Counted from the first letter of the stretch, positions 42,763 to 52,165 are shown. The stretch: DNA of 64,000 bases from Achromobacter sp. MYb9 (GCF_002975275.1 NZ_PCOQ01000013.1:62001-126000); one strand, 5' to 3'. Numbers and translations: made by a program. Notes: generated from the letters alone by a model not told the origin.

Positions 42763-43241
42763 GGGTGTTCCTTCTTCGAAGCGGAGTCTTCATCCCAGGC
42801 ATCCGTGCGGTCCTGGTCGGATTGGCGTTGTTCGACCCAGAAGCTGCTGCCGCCCGAGAGCGTTTCGCGCTTCCAGAAAGGCGCGCGCGTCTTGAGCGCG
42901 TCGATGATGTATTCGCAGCCGCGGAAGGCGTCGCCCCGGTGCGCGCTGGCCGCCGCCACGAACACGATCTGGGCGTTGCGGGGCAGGGCGCCCACCCGGT
43001 GCACGATCACGGTGCCGTCCAGGTTCCAGCGCGCGCGGGCGGTTTCGGCGATGGTCTCAAGCTCGCGTTCGCACATGCCGGGGTAGTGCTCGAGAAAGAG
43101 CGTGTCGGTGGGCGAATCGGGCGCGTAGTCGCGCACGTAGCCCACGAAAGTGACGATGCCGCCCACGCCCGACCCCGCGCCTTCCCGCAGCGCGGCGGTC
43201 AGCGCGGCGCCGTCGAAATCGGCTTCCTGGACGCTGATCAT
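42759..43241 (-). CDS. moaE: Molybdopterin synthase catalytic subunit MoaE
   Basis: The 160-aa protein transfers sulfur from MoaD to precursor Z. Family features are GGIVTFVGYVRDY, LFLEHYPGMCERELE, IVHRVGALPRNAQIVFVAAAS and FWKRETLSGG with the catalytic Lys. The start is ATG 43241: GGAGG lies 9 bases upstream, whereas an in-frame GTG at 43250 sits almost on the same site. The C-terminus is extended by an acidic tail. Confidence 0.95.
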   Translation of the reverse strand: MISVQEADFDGAALTAALREGAGSGVGGIVTFVGYVRDYAPDSPTDTLFLEHYPGMCERELETIAETARARWNLDGTVIVHRVGALPRNAQIVFVAAASAHRGDAFRGCEYIIDALKTRAPFWKRETLSGGSSFWVEQRQSDQDRTDAWDEDSASKKEHP

Positions 43242-43246
43242 GGCCT

Positions 43247-43498
43247 TCACCCTCCGGTGACGGGTTCGAACACCGCGACCTCGTCGCCGGGCCGGATCGG
43301 CGCCGTCGGCTTGGAGTGGGTCTGGTTGATGGCCAGCTTCAGGCGGCTGGCGGGCGCCAGCTGGGGATAGCGTTCGCCCAGCGCGGCCAGCAGCTGCGCG
43401 CCCGTGGACTCGCCATCCAGGGGCCAGCTTTCGCCGCGCTTGCCGACCAGCTCGGCCACGCGAGCGAAGTACAGGAGATCAATCGTTGCGCCATTCAC
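43247..43498 (-). CDS. moaD: Molybdopterin synthase sulfur carrier subunit MoaD
   Basis: The 83-aa ubiquitin-like protein ends in the required Gly-Gly (FEPVTGG), where thiocarboxylate is formed, and contains LLYFARVAELVGKRGE and IRPGDEVAVFEPVTGG. A GTG start at 43498 is supported by GGAGG 8 bases upstream; no ATG is available. It overlaps moaC by 20 bp and is 5 bp ahead of moaE, so the synthase subunits are co-translated. Confidence 0.95.
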   Translation of the reverse strand: MNGATIDLLYFARVAELVGKRGESWPLDGESTGAQLLAALGERYPQLAPASRLKLAINQTHSKPTAPIRPGDEVAVFEPVTGG

Positions 43499-43967
43499 CG
43501 CTTTTTCCTCCCGCCTTGTACTTAAGGCGTACTTGTTCGACCACGATGCCTTTGTCCGCGGCCTTGCACATGTCATAGATGGTCAGCGCAGCGACGCTGC
43601 ACGCCATCATGGCTTCCATTTCAACGCCGGTCTTGTAGCTGGTGCGGCAGGTGGCCAGGATGTCGATGCGGTGCGCGGCGTCGTCCAGCGAGAAGTCGAC
43701 GCCGACAAACGCCAGCGGCAGGCTGTGGCACAGCGGGATCAGCTCGGCGCAGCGCTTGGCGGCCAGGACGGCGGCCACGCGCGCGGTATTGAGCACTTCG
43801 CCCTTGCCCTGGCCCGGTTGCGTCAGGAGGCCGTAGGCCACGGCGTTCATGCGCACGCTGGCGGTGGCGATGGCGACGCGCTCGGAATCCGTCTTGGCGA
43901 TAACGTCGACCATGCGGACCTGGCCGGCGTCATCCAGGTGGCTCAAGGTGGGGGTGGATGATGGCAT
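43479..43967 (-). CDS. moaC: Cyclic pyranopterin monophosphate synthase MoaC
   Basis: The 162-aa enzyme acts after MoaA to form cPMP. Conserved segments are VDVIAKTDSERVA, IPLCHSLPLAFVGVDF and KTGVEMEAMMACSVAALTIYDMCKA. It is the first gene of the minus-strand moco operon. The upstream 137 bp to the divergent DUF748 gene should contain both promoters, but I could not single one out. Confidence 0.97.
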   Translation of the reverse strand: MPSSTPTLSHLDDAGQVRMVDVIAKTDSERVAIATASVRMNAVAYGLLTQPGQGKGEVLNTARVAAVLAAKRCAELIPLCHSLPLAFVGVDFSLDDAAHRIDILATCRTSYKTGVEMEAMMACSVAALTIYDMCKAADKGIVVEQVRLKYKAGGKSGEWRND

Positions 43968-44104
43968 GGGATTCGGGATCGAGAATTGTTAATGTTTGAA
44001 AAGAGCGGCCCCGGCTGGCCGGGGAAGGCCGCTGTTACGCCTATGATAGACGAGCGCTAACCGGGGCGCGATAATCGCCTTCAACTCGTATCAGGAGACT
44101 CGCG

Positions 44105-47100
44105 ATGCCCTTGCGGAGCCTTAAGCTTCGGTTTACCCGGCGCGCCGGCAAGATTCTTATAGGCATCGTGGCGGTCGTGCTGGTCCTTTGCGGCATCGCC
44201 GCGTGGCAAGTCCCCAAAGTCCTGCAAAACGTCCTGACCGGCGACGTGTCCAAAATGATCGGGCGCGAGATTTCCGTCGGCAAGATCAGCTTCAATCCGT
44301 TCACCCTGACCGTGCGCGCCCACGACCTGGCGGTGGCCCAGCCCGGGTCGCAGACGCCCTTGCTGTCGTTGGCCGAACTGGATGTCAGTGCTGCCTGGAG
44401 CTCCTTGTTCTGGTTCGCGCCGGTCGTCGATCGTCTGACGCTGCGGCAGCCTAACATTGCCATCGTCCGCGAAGACGTCACGCGCTTCAATTTCTCTGAC
44501 ATACAGCAACGAGTGGCCGAAATGACGGCCGCCAAACCCGACGAGCCGCCCAAGCCGGACGAAGGGCTGCCGCGCTTTTCCCTGAACAACATGGTGATCG
44601 AAGGCGGCGCCATTACGCTGGACGACAAGGTCACCGGGCGTAAGCAAGTGGTGGATGAACTGGGCATTGGCGTGCCGTTCATCTCGACCTTCGGCTACGC
44701 CACCGACATCGACGTGCAGCCCCGGCTGCACCTGCGCATCAACGGTAGCCCGTTCGACCTGACCGGCGTGGCCCGGCCGTTCGACGAGGTGCCCTCGTCG
44801 ACACTGCGCGTGGCGTTCAACGGCCTGCAGCTTGAAAAGTGGGCCGACGTCTGGCCGATGCCGTTGCCGTTCAAGCTGGACAGCGCGCTGCTGGACTCCA
44901 ATCTGCAGGTCGTGTTCGAGCAACCCAAGGATGCCCCGCCGAAGATCCGCGTGGTGGGCGACCTGGGCCTGCGGCGCTTCGACCTGCGCGACACCGCGGG
45001 CGAACGCCTGGCTGGCTGGAGCGCCCTGACCGTTACCCGGCTGGAACTGGAGCCGATCGCGCGCACGGTGTATGTGGGCGAAGTGGGCCTGTGGGCGCCG
45101 CAGTTCCACGTGCGCCGCTATGCCAACGAGCACCTGAACTGGCAGGATGTCGTTGCCAAGCTGAAGGAACTGGGCGGCGTGGCGCCGGACGCGACGCCGG
45201 TGGCCGACAAGCTGAAGCGCGACATGGGCTTGAAGGTGGCGCCGAAGACGGAAACCGCCAAGGCCGATACTCCCAAGGCCGACACTGCCAAAGCCGACTC
45301 GGCCAGCCCCGGCGTTTCCCCGCCCGGCGCCGCCAGTCCGGCCGCCGCTGCCCCGGCCGCCCCCTCGCCGCCGCCGCCGCCGGCCCCGGCGGAATGGAAA
45401 GTCACCCTTGATGCCTTCAATCTGCATGAAGGCGAACTCTACGTCACCGACGCGATCAGCAAGCTGGATTACGTCATGACGGGCATGGCCGTGACCGTCG
45501 AAGGCGTCGCGATACCTGAAGTGAAGGATCAGCCCGTCAATCTGTGGCTGACCGTGGACAACAGCACTGACGGGGGCTGGATCCGCGCCAAGGGGCCGCT
45601 GGTCCTGAAGCCGTTGTCCCTGGATCTGGGCGTGCGCATGGGCAATGTGGCCCTGGCGCCCTTGGCGCCGGCCGTCCGCAGCGTGGCGCCGATCATGCTG
45701 CTGGATGGCCGTCTGGGCGCGACCGCGCAAATCCACGTGCTGGAAAAAAATGGCGCCGTGGACGCTTCCGCCACCGCCGTCCAGGCCGACCTGACCCAGT
45801 TCAAGGCGCGCGACGAATCGCTCAAGCCCGCGCTGGACATCGCCCTGCAAACCTTGCGCGTCACCGCCGACCGGCTGGCGATGGGACCGGGGCAAAGCCA
45901 GTTCACCCTGGCGGCCGCGGGCATCCAGGGCAACGGCAAGCTGGACCTGAAAGGCATGTTCACGCCGCAACCGCTGACGCTGAAATCGTCCGTGGACCTG
46001 TCCGAACTGAACGTCGCGTCCTTTGCGCCCTACGCCGCCTCAAGCCTGAACGCCACCGTGCGCGCCATTACGCTGGGCGCCAAGGGCGATGTGGATTTCG
46101 CCGCCGCGGCGGGCAACGCCCCGATGAAGGTCAACTGGAAGGGCGGCGTCGAGATCACGGGCGTGGACCTGCAGGACCGGGTCAACAACGATGACTTCCT
46201 GAATTGGAAGCGGCTGGGCTTCTCGGGCATGGACATCTCGGTGGCGGGCGACAAGATCGGCGCCAAGCTGGGCGACATCGCGCTGGAGGATTTCTACGGC
46301 CGCATCCTGCTGAACGCACAGGGCCGCCTGAACGTCATGGACCTGATCGCAGCGCCGGGCCAGGCCGGCGGCTCGATCACCCAGGATACGCAGACGCCGG
46401 GCAGGCAGGCGGCTCCCCCTGCGCCGACGCCCGCGGCCGCCCAGCGCAGCGCCGGCGCGGGCATGCCGGATATCTCGGTCAACAGCGTCACGCTGTCGCG
46501 GGGCCGCATGACGTTCACCGACCGCTTCGTCAAACCCAATTACGTGGCTGAAGTGTCGGCTATCGAGGGCGCGATCACGGCGGTCTCGTCCACCAATCCG
46601 CAGCCCGCCAAGGTCAAGGTGACGGGCCGCGTCTACACCACCGCCCCGTTGTCCATCAGCGGCATCGTGCAGCCGTTCGCCAAGTTCCTGACTCTGGATC
46701 TCAAGGTCTCGGCCAAGGGCGTCGACCTGCCGCGCTTCAATACCTATTCCGCCAAGTACGTGGGCTACCCGATCAAGCGGGGCAAGCTGTCGGTGGACCT
46801 GGAATACAAGATCAAGGACCGCGCGCTGCAGGCGTCCAACCACGTGGTGCTGAACCAGCTGACCTTCGGCGACAAGACCAACAGCCCGGACGCGACCAAG
46901 CTGCCGGTGTTGCTGGCCGTGGCGTTGCTGAAGGACTCGCGCGGCAATATCGACATCAACCTGCCGATTTCCGGGTCGCTGGACGACCCGGAATTCTCGG
47001 TGGGCGGCATCGTCGTCCGCGTGGTGATGAACCTGGTGGTCAAGGCCGTGACGTCGCCGTTCAGCCTGCTGGCCTCGGCCTTTGGCGGGGGCGAAGAGCT

Positions 47101-47656
47101 GTCCTACGTGGAATTCACGCCGGGCAGCGCCGCGCTGACGGAAGACTCGCAGCAGCGTATCGATACGCTGATCAAGGCACTGACGGACCGGCCGGCGCTG
47201 AAGATGGACATCAGCGGCCGCGCCGACCCCAAGACCGACATGGAAGGCCTGCGCCAGGCCTGGGTCGACGGTCAGATCCGCGCCGCCAAGGCCGCCGACA
47301 CTGCGCCGCGCGGCAAGAAGCCGAACCCGGCCGGGGTGCAGGTGTCGGCCGCCGAACGCACCAAGTATCTGGAAGAGGTCTACGACGACGCCGACATCAA
47401 GGACAAGCCGCGCAATTTCATCGGCATGGCCAAATCGGTGCCGACGGATGAGATGGAAGCCATGCTGCGCGGCGTGGCGCCGGTGGGCGACGAGCAGCTA
47501 CGCCAACTGGCCGATGCGCGCGCGCAAGCGGTTTATGAGAAGTTGCTAGCCCAGGAAGGACTCGCGGACCGTGTATTCATCGTTGCGCCGCAGCTGGACG
47601 CGGACGGCATCAAGGACGAGGGGCAACCCTCGCGCGTGGACTTCTCCCTGAAGTGA
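44105..47656 (+). CDS. Large DUF748 (AsmA-like) envelope protein
   Basis: The 1183-aa protein has one N-terminal membrane anchor (about residues 15-37), a long periplasmic body with repeated beta-rich DUF748/AsmA-like segments (SLAELDVSAAWSSLFWFAPVV, LRHQ-type and LDLKVSAKGVDLPRFNTYSAKYVGYPIKRGKLSVDLEYKIKD read in pieces), and a C-terminal region (about 995-1065) with ELSYVEFTPGSAALTEDSQQ, reminiscent of OmpA-like peptidoglycan-binding domains. Residues about 378-432 are a Lys/Ala/Asp then Pro/Ala-rich linker with KADT-type repeats. AGGAG precedes the ATG. AsmA-like proteins can carry lipids between membranes; here that is only an analogy. Confidence 0.85.
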   Translation: MPLRSLKLRFTRRAGKILIGIVAVVLVLCGIAAWQVPKVLQNVLTGDVSKMIGREISVGKISFNPFTLTVRAHDLAVAQPGSQTPLLSLAELDVSAAWSSLFWFAPVVDRLTLRQPNIAIVREDVTRFNFSDIQQRVAEMTAAKPDEPPKPDEGLPRFSLNNMVIEGGAITLDDKVTGRKQVVDELGIGVPFISTFGYATDIDVQPRLHLRINGSPFDLTGVARPFDEVPSSTLRVAFNGLQLEKWADVWPMPLPFKLDSALLDSNLQVVFEQPKDAPPKIRVVGDLGLRRFDLRDTAGERLAGWSALTVTRLELEPIARTVYVGEVGLWAPQFHVRRYANEHLNWQDVVAKLKELGGVAPDATPVADKLKRDMGLKVAPKTETAKADTPKADTAKADSASPGVSPPGAASPAAAAPAAPSPPPPPAPAEWKVTLDAFNLHEGELYVTDAISKLDYVMTGMAVTVEGVAIPEVKDQPVNLWLTVDNSTDGGWIRAKGPLVLKPLSLDLGVRMGNVALAPLAPAVRSVAPIMLLDGRLGATAQIHVLEKNGAVDASATAVQADLTQFKARDESLKPALDIALQTLRVTADRLAMGPGQSQFTLAAAGIQGNGKLDLKGMFTPQPLTLKSSVDLSELNVASFAPYAASSLNATVRAITLGAKGDVDFAAAAGNAPMKVNWKGGVEITGVDLQDRVNNDDFLNWKRLGFSGMDISVAGDKIGAKLGDIALEDFYGRILLNAQGRLNVMDLIAAPGQAGGSITQDTQTPGRQAAPPAPTPAAAQRSAGAGMPDISVNSVTLSRGRMTFTDRFVKPNYVAEVSAIEGAITAVSSTNPQPAKVKVTGRVYTTAPLSISGIVQPFAKFLTLDLKVSAKGVDLPRFNTYSAKYVGYPIKRGKLSVDLEYKIKDRALQASNHVVLNQLTFGDKTNSPDATKLPVLLAVALLKDSRGNIDINLPISGSLDDPEFSVGGIVVRVVMNLVVKAVTSPFSLLASAFGGGEELSYVEFTPGSAALTEDSQQRIDTLIKALTDRPALKMDISGRADPKTDMEGLRQAWVDGQIRAAKAADTAPRGKKPNPAGVQVSAAERTKYLEEVYDDADIKDKPRNFIGMAKSVPTDEMEAMLRGVAPVGDEQLRQLADARAQAVYEKLLAQEGLADRVFIVAPQLDADGIKDEGQPSRVDFSLK

Positions 47657-47719
47657 ACCCAGCCGGCCATCAGGGGTACGCCTGCCGTCCCCGGCCGCGC
47701 TTTTGCCAGGAGATTCTTC

Positions 47720-48601
47720 ATGAAAGACCAGGATGCGCACTTCGACAGCCTGTTGCCGCCTCTGCGGCTGGATCGGCGGGGCTTCATCGCCACGACGGTC
47801 GCCGCGGGCTTTTCCCTGGCTGCGGGGCCAGCGGTGGCGCAGACGGCCATCGCTACCGACACCAAGGGGCTGACGGCCGGCAAGGTCGATATTCCGACGA
47901 CGGACGGCAAGATGCCCGCCTATCGCGCGGCGCCGCAAGGCAAGAAGAATCTGCCGACCGTGATCGTGGTGTCCGAGATATTCGGCGTGCACGAGTACAT
48001 CCAGGACGTCTGCCGCCGGCTGGCGCACCTGGGCTATCTGGCGATCGCGCCTGAACTGTTCGCGCGTCAGGGCGACCCGTCCAAGTACACCGAGATCCCC
48101 AAGCTGCAAGCCGAGATCATTGGCAAAGTGCCGGACGCGCAGGTCCAGCGCGACCTGGACGCGACGGCGAAGTGGGCGGCGGCCAACAGCGGGGACGCGG
48201 ATAAGCTGGGCATCGTCGGCTTCTGCTGGGGCGGCCGCCAGGTCTGGCTGTACGCCGCCCACAATCCGAAGCTGAAGGCGGGCGCGGCGTTCTATGGCCA
48301 ATTGGCGGGCGAACCCAGCGAGCTGAAGCCGAAGTCGGTGCTGAGCCTGGTGAACGAACTGAAGGCGCCGGTTCTTGGCGCCTATGGCGGCAAGGACGCC
48401 GGTATTCCGCAGACGGACGTGGACCGGATGCGGATCGAACTGGCGAAGGGCCCGGCGGCAGCGAAAGCATCCCGGATCGACGTGTATCCGGATGCGCCGC
48501 ACGCGTTCCATGCGGATTACCGGCCGTCTTATCGGAAGGCAGAGGCCGAGCAGGCGTGGACGCGCATGCTGGATTGGTTCAAGCAGAACGGCTTGGGGTA
48601 A
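47720..48601 (+). CDS. Dienelactone hydrolase family protein with a Tat-type signal
   Basis: The 293-aa alpha/beta hydrolase carries the dienelactone-hydrolase triad: Cys in GFCWGGRQ, Asp in YGGKDAGIP and His in PHAFHADY. The N-terminus has a twin-arginine-like signal (LDRRGFIATTVAAGFSLAAG, about residues 18-37), which would send it to the periplasm folded, unlike cytoplasmic dienelactone hydrolases of aromatic degradation. AGGAG stands 8 bases upstream. Substrate is unknown. It is 63 bp behind the DUF748 gene. Confidence 0.87.
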   Translation: MKDQDAHFDSLLPPLRLDRRGFIATTVAAGFSLAAGPAVAQTAIATDTKGLTAGKVDIPTTDGKMPAYRAAPQGKKNLPTVIVVSEIFGVHEYIQDVCRRLAHLGYLAIAPELFARQGDPSKYTEIPKLQAEIIGKVPDAQVQRDLDATAKWAAANSGDADKLGIVGFCWGGRQVWLYAAHNPKLKAGAAFYGQLAGEPSELKPKSVLSLVNELKAPVLGAYGGKDAGIPQTDVDRMRIELAKGPAAAKASRIDVYPDAPHAFHADYRPSYRKAEAEQAWTRMLDWFKQNGLG

Positions 48602-48628
48602 CGGGTAGCGTCCGGGGCGTGGAGAAAG

Positions 48629-49054
48629 CTATTGCGCCTTTTCTCCAGGCAATCCGTCGCTGACCTCGGCCAGCGCGTTCTTCATGTCCTTGTAACTGAT
48701 CGCCCGTTCGTTCTGGAAGCTGCCCAGCACGCCGCGGCATCCGTCCACGCCGGACCGCTTCATGTCCTCCATCATGGACTTGCCTTCCCCCAGGCCCTTC
48801 TGAAAGAGCGCCTCGTAGCTGTTCGAGGCAAACCCGTATTCCTGGGCGTACTGCATCAGGTTTTTCTTGGCGGTGGCCTGGTGCTGCGCCAGGTCGGGTT
48901 CCGAGGCGCCGCAGGCGCGGGCAGCGCCGTTGGAGGCGCCGGCGGCGACCACGAAGGAGTCGTATTGGGCCTGTTCGCTGGCGTCCGGGGCGGCCCAGGC
49001 CGGGGCGGCGGCGGTGGCCAGAATCCACGCCAGGCCAGTCAAGATCTTTCGCAT
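48629..49054 (-). CDS. Small exported protein of unknown function
   Basis: The 141-aa product has a signal peptide (MRKILTGLAWILATAAAPAW, cleavage after AWA) and a helical mature part with Cys residues in ARACGASEPD and VDGCRGVLGSF that may form a disulfide. I chose ATG 49054 because GGAG lies 8 bases upstream and the signal starts there. I do not recognise the family. It converges on the dienelactone hydrolase gene with 27 bp between and stands divergent from the peroxiredoxin. Confidence 0.7.
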   Translation of the reverse strand: MRKILTGLAWILATAAAPAWAAPDASEQAQYDSFVVAAGASNGAARACGASEPDLAQHQATAKKNLMQYAQEYGFASNSYEALFQKGLGEGKSMMEDMKRSGVDGCRGVLGSFQNERAISYKDMKNALAEVSDGLPGEKAQ

Positions 49055-49294
49055 CGGTGAATCTCCGCTTGGTGCCCGCCGGCCGGTCAACACGGGCGCG
49101 GCGGGCGTGGGTCACTACTGCATTATGGCAAGCAGCCGTTTCCATGCAGTGAGGCGGGGGTGTGGAGTCGTTTCAGACTGTGCGGTTTTTTTTCCTGGGG
49201 CGCCCACGCAGCAGGCCGGCCGCGCACGAACTATGATGGAGGCTGTGAGGCACTCCTGCTTCAATGCAACACCCCCTACATCCTGGAGATCTAC

Positions 49295-49798
49295 ATGACG
49301 ATCAAAGTCGGCGACCGCGTGCCGGATGGCACCCTGACCGAATTCATCGAAACCGAAACCGCCGGCTGCTCGCTGGGCCCCAACGCGTTCCAGGTTGCCG
49401 ACCTGACCCGCGGCAAGACCATTGCGCTCTTCGCGGTTCCGGGCGCCTTCACCCCCACCTGCTCGGCCAAGCATCTGCCGGGCTACGTCGAGCAAGCCGC
49501 CGCGCTGAAGGCCAAGGGCGTGGATGAAATCTGGTGCGTGTCCGTCAACGACGCGTTCGTCATGGGCGCCTGGGGCCGCGAGCAAAAGACCGACGGCAAG
49601 GTCCGCATGCTGGCTGACGGCTCGGCCCTGTGGACCAAGGAACTTGGCCTGGAACTGGACCTGATCGCGCGCGGCATGGGCGTGCGTTCGCAACGCTATT
49701 CGGCCCTGATCGTCGACGGCGTGGTCAAGCAACTGAACGTGGAAGCGCCTGGCAAGTTCGAAGTCAGCGATGCCGCCACGATGTTGTCGCAAGCCTGA
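49295..49798 (+). CDS. Peroxiredoxin (Prx5 type)
   Basis: The 167-aa thiol peroxidase has the peroxidatic Cys56 in PGAFTPTCSAKHLPGY, with Cys25 and Cys81 (IWCVSVNDAF) as other cysteines. The sequence belongs to the Prx5/AhpE-like group that reduces alkyl hydroperoxides, with glutaredoxin or thioredoxin as reductant. CTGGAG is 8 bases before the ATG. It is probably a single gene; a GC-rich hairpin follows at 49830-49855. Confidence 0.93.
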   Translation: MTIKVGDRVPDGTLTEFIETETAGCSLGPNAFQVADLTRGKTIALFAVPGAFTPTCSAKHLPGYVEQAAALKAKGVDEIWCVSVNDAFVMGAWGREQKTDGKVRMLADGSALWTKELGLELDLIARGMGVRSQRYSALIVDGVVKQLNVEAPGKFEVSDAATMLSQA

Positions 49799-49829
49799 TC
49801 TAACGTAGTTCCTGTTTTACCGCTCAACG

Positions 49830-49855
49830 CGGCGGGCCGCCTTCGCAGCCCGCCG
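49830..49855 (+). terminator. GC-rich hairpin after the peroxiredoxin gene
   Basis: CGGCGGGC and GCCCGCCG form an 8-bp stem around a 10-base loop, 31 bp after the peroxiredoxin stop. There is no T-run; the stem ends at a GTG that could start the next gene, so it might also affect translation of the transporter. Confidence 0.4.
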
Positions 49856-49860
49856 TGCTA

Positions 49861-51288
49861 ATGCCAGCAGCGGTTGCCAACGCCATGCTCGCCACCCTCT
49901 CTTCTTTCTCGTCGCTCTACGTCGCGACCTTGCTGATGCTTATCGGCACGGGTCTGTTCAACACCTACATGGGCCTGCGCCTGACCGCGCAGTCGGTCAG
50001 CGAGGTGTGGATCGGCGTGCTGATCGCCGGCTACTACCTGGGGCTGGTATGCGGCGCGCGGCTGGGGCACCGGCTCATCATCCGCGTCGGCCATATCCGC
50101 GCATTCGTGGCCTGTGCAGCCATTGCCACCTGCATGATCCTGGCGCAGACGCTGGTCGACTCCATGCCGCTGTGGCTGGTATTCCGCATTATTTCCGGCG
50201 TGGTGATGGTGACTGAATTCATGGTCATCGAAAGTTGGCTGAACGAGCAAACTGAAAACCATCAGCGCGGCCGGGTGTTTTCCGTCTACATGGTGGTGTC
50301 CGGGCTGGGCACGGTGCTGGGGCAATTGGCGCTGACTGCCTACGCCACGCTGGACCTGCGTCCGCTGACCCTGGTGGCGATGTGCCTGGTGCTGTGCCTG
50401 GTGCCGATCGCCGTCACGGCGCGTTCGCACCCGCCCACGCCGCTGCCAGCGCCACTGGACATCCGCTTCTTCATGCGCCGCGTGCCGCTGTCGATGACGG
50501 TGCTGTTCGTGGCGGGCAACCTGTCCGGGGCCTTCTATGGCCTGGCCGCCGTCTATGGCGCCAAGCACGGTTTGTCCACGTCGCAGGCCGCGATTTTCGT
50601 GGCCGCGGCCGTAACCGCCGGTCTGTTGTCGCAATGGCCGATGGGCTGGCTGTCCGATCGCATCAACCGCGCGGGCCTGATCCGCTTCAACGCCTTGCTG
50701 CTGGTGCTGCTGCCCACGGTGATGTGGGGCTGGCTGGTATTGCCCTATTGGGCGATGGTGGCGTTGTCGTGCGTCTTTGGCGTGTTGCAGTTCACGCTGT
50801 ATCCGCTGGGTGCCGCGTTCGCGAACGACCACGTGGAATCCGAGCGCCGCGTCAGCCTGTCCGCCGTGCTGCTGATGACCTATGGCGTGGGCGCGTGCAT
50901 TGGCCCCATGGTCGCCGGCTTGCTGATGTCGCTGGCCGGACCCAGCATGTACTACGTCTTCATTTCGGCCTGCGCCTTGATCCTGGTGTGGCAGGTGCGT
51001 CCCACGCGGGTTACCGGTGCGCACCAGGTGGATGAAGCGCCGACGCACTTCGTGCCCATGCCCGACACCCTGCAAAGCTCGCCCGCGGCGGCCGTGCTGG
51101 ATCCCCGCGTGGATCCCGAAAACGATATCGCGATGGAGATGGTGCAACCGGACCCGTCGGCCGCGCCCACGCCGGCGGTCGTTGAACCGGCCGTGGCGGA
51201 TACCGCGGCAGCCGATGCTGCGGCACCCGCCGATGTCTCTTCGCCAGCCGAAGACACCGGCAAACGCGAACGCCGCACCGGCACCTGA
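49861..51288 (+). CDS. MFS transporter (YcaD-like) with a long C-terminal tail
   Basis: The 475-aa protein has twelve predicted membrane segments with MFS features such as YYLGLVCGARLGHRL, WLNEQTENHQRGRVFSVYM and GWLSDRINRAGLIRFN. It is of the YcaD/sugar-efflux-like subgroup. Residues from about 385 to the end form a hydrophilic tail rich in Ala, Pro, Asp and Thr, which is unusual for the family. Candidate starts are GTG 49855, ATG 49861 and ATG 49885; none has a clear Shine-Dalgarno. Substrate unknown. Confidence 0.83.
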   Translation: MPAAVANAMLATLSSFSSLYVATLLMLIGTGLFNTYMGLRLTAQSVSEVWIGVLIAGYYLGLVCGARLGHRLIIRVGHIRAFVACAAIATCMILAQTLVDSMPLWLVFRIISGVVMVTEFMVIESWLNEQTENHQRGRVFSVYMVVSGLGTVLGQLALTAYATLDLRPLTLVAMCLVLCLVPIAVTARSHPPTPLPAPLDIRFFMRRVPLSMTVLFVAGNLSGAFYGLAAVYGAKHGLSTSQAAIFVAAAVTAGLLSQWPMGWLSDRINRAGLIRFNALLLVLLPTVMWGWLVLPYWAMVALSCVFGVLQFTLYPLGAAFANDHVESERRVSLSAVLLMTYGVGACIGPMVAGLLMSLAGPSMYYVFISACALILVWQVRPTRVTGAHQVDEAPTHFVPMPDTLQSSPAAAVLDPRVDPENDIAMEMVQPDPSAAPTPAVVEPAVADTAAADAAAPADVSSPAEDTGKRERRTGT

Positions 51289-51298
51289 TCCTGCAGGG

Positions 51299-52165
51299 CT
51301 ACCAGGGCGCCATCAGCACGATGGCGGCCAGTGCCAGGGCGATGCCCGAGAGGTTCAAGCGTGTCAGCGGCTCGCGGAATGCCAGCGCGCCGACCAGCGT
51401 GCCCAGCGTGATCACGCCCATGTTCATCGACGCGAACACCAGTGCCGGATGCTCGGGCAGCGACTGATGCGCGCGGATGTAGGTAAGGATATTGCCGAAG
51501 TTGGCCAAGCCCAAGGCGACGCCCGCGGCCAGGTGGCGGCGTTCCCAACGCACCCGTCGGCACAGCAGATACGCCAGCATCAGCACGCCCGCCAGTACGA
51601 AGGCCAGCAGCAAGCCGCCCGCGAAGGCGGTGCCGGCGCGCGCCACTTGCTTGAACAGGATGTCGATCACGCCGTAGCCCGCCCAGACCACCAGCGGCCA
51701 GAGCCAGGCGGCGCGGCTGTCCGCAGGCGTCTGCGCGGCGGCGGGCCGGCGCAACAGACAGGCCAGCGCGCTGAACGCCAGCAGGATCGCTGCCAGCTTG
51801 CGGCTGCTGACGGGTTCGCCGAACAGCACGAACGCCGCCAGCAAGGGAATGAAGAGCGACAGGCGCTGTGCGGCGTCGCTGCGTACGATGCCGGCGTGGC
51901 GCACCGCCGCTGCCATCGCCAGGAAGACGCTGGGCAACAGCAAGCCCAGCGCCGCCAGGACGGCCCAGGGCGTCTGCGGTGTGACCAGCGTGGACGGATC
52001 CGGGCGAAGCACCGCCCAGCAGAGCAGGGCGGCCACCGCGTAATTCACGGTGATCGCCTGGCGTACGTCCACGTCGTACCGGCGGGCCAGCTTCAACAGC
52101 ACCGCGACGGTGACGCTGCACGCGACGCTAGCCAGCAAATACAGGACGCCAGGCGTCAGCGGCAC
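51299..52165 (-). CDS. EamA/DMT-family transporter coupled to bioB
   Basis: The 288-aa protein has ten hydrophobic segments of the drug/metabolite transporter fold ([20 protein letters not shown] at the start, then [20 protein letters not shown] near the end). The start is a GTG at 52165 inside the 3' end of bioB (10-bp overlap), with GAAGG 7 bases upstream; the longer upstream frame is only a shadow of bioB. The translational coupling suggests a link to biotin or a precursor, but the substrate cannot be read from the sequence. Confidence 0.8.
   Translation of the reverse strand: MPLTPGVLYLLASVACSVTVAVLLKLARRYDVDVRQAITVNYAVAALLCWAVLRPDPSTLVTPQTPWAVLAALGLLLPSVFLAMAAAVRHAGIVRSDAAQRLSLFIPLLAAFVLFGEPVSSRKLAAILLAFSALACLLRRPAAAQTPADSRAAWLWPLVVWAGYGVIDILFKQVARAGTAFAGGLLLAFVLAGVLMLAYLLCRRVRWERRHLAAGVALGLANFGNILTYIRAHQSLPEHPALVFASMNMGVITLGTLVGALAFREPLTRLNLSGIALALAAIVLMAPW

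Noticed and set aside
43968-44104. A Moco riboswitch before moaC
   Set aside because: The gap is 137 bp shared with a divergent gene, and I could not recognise the conserved Moco RNA helices.
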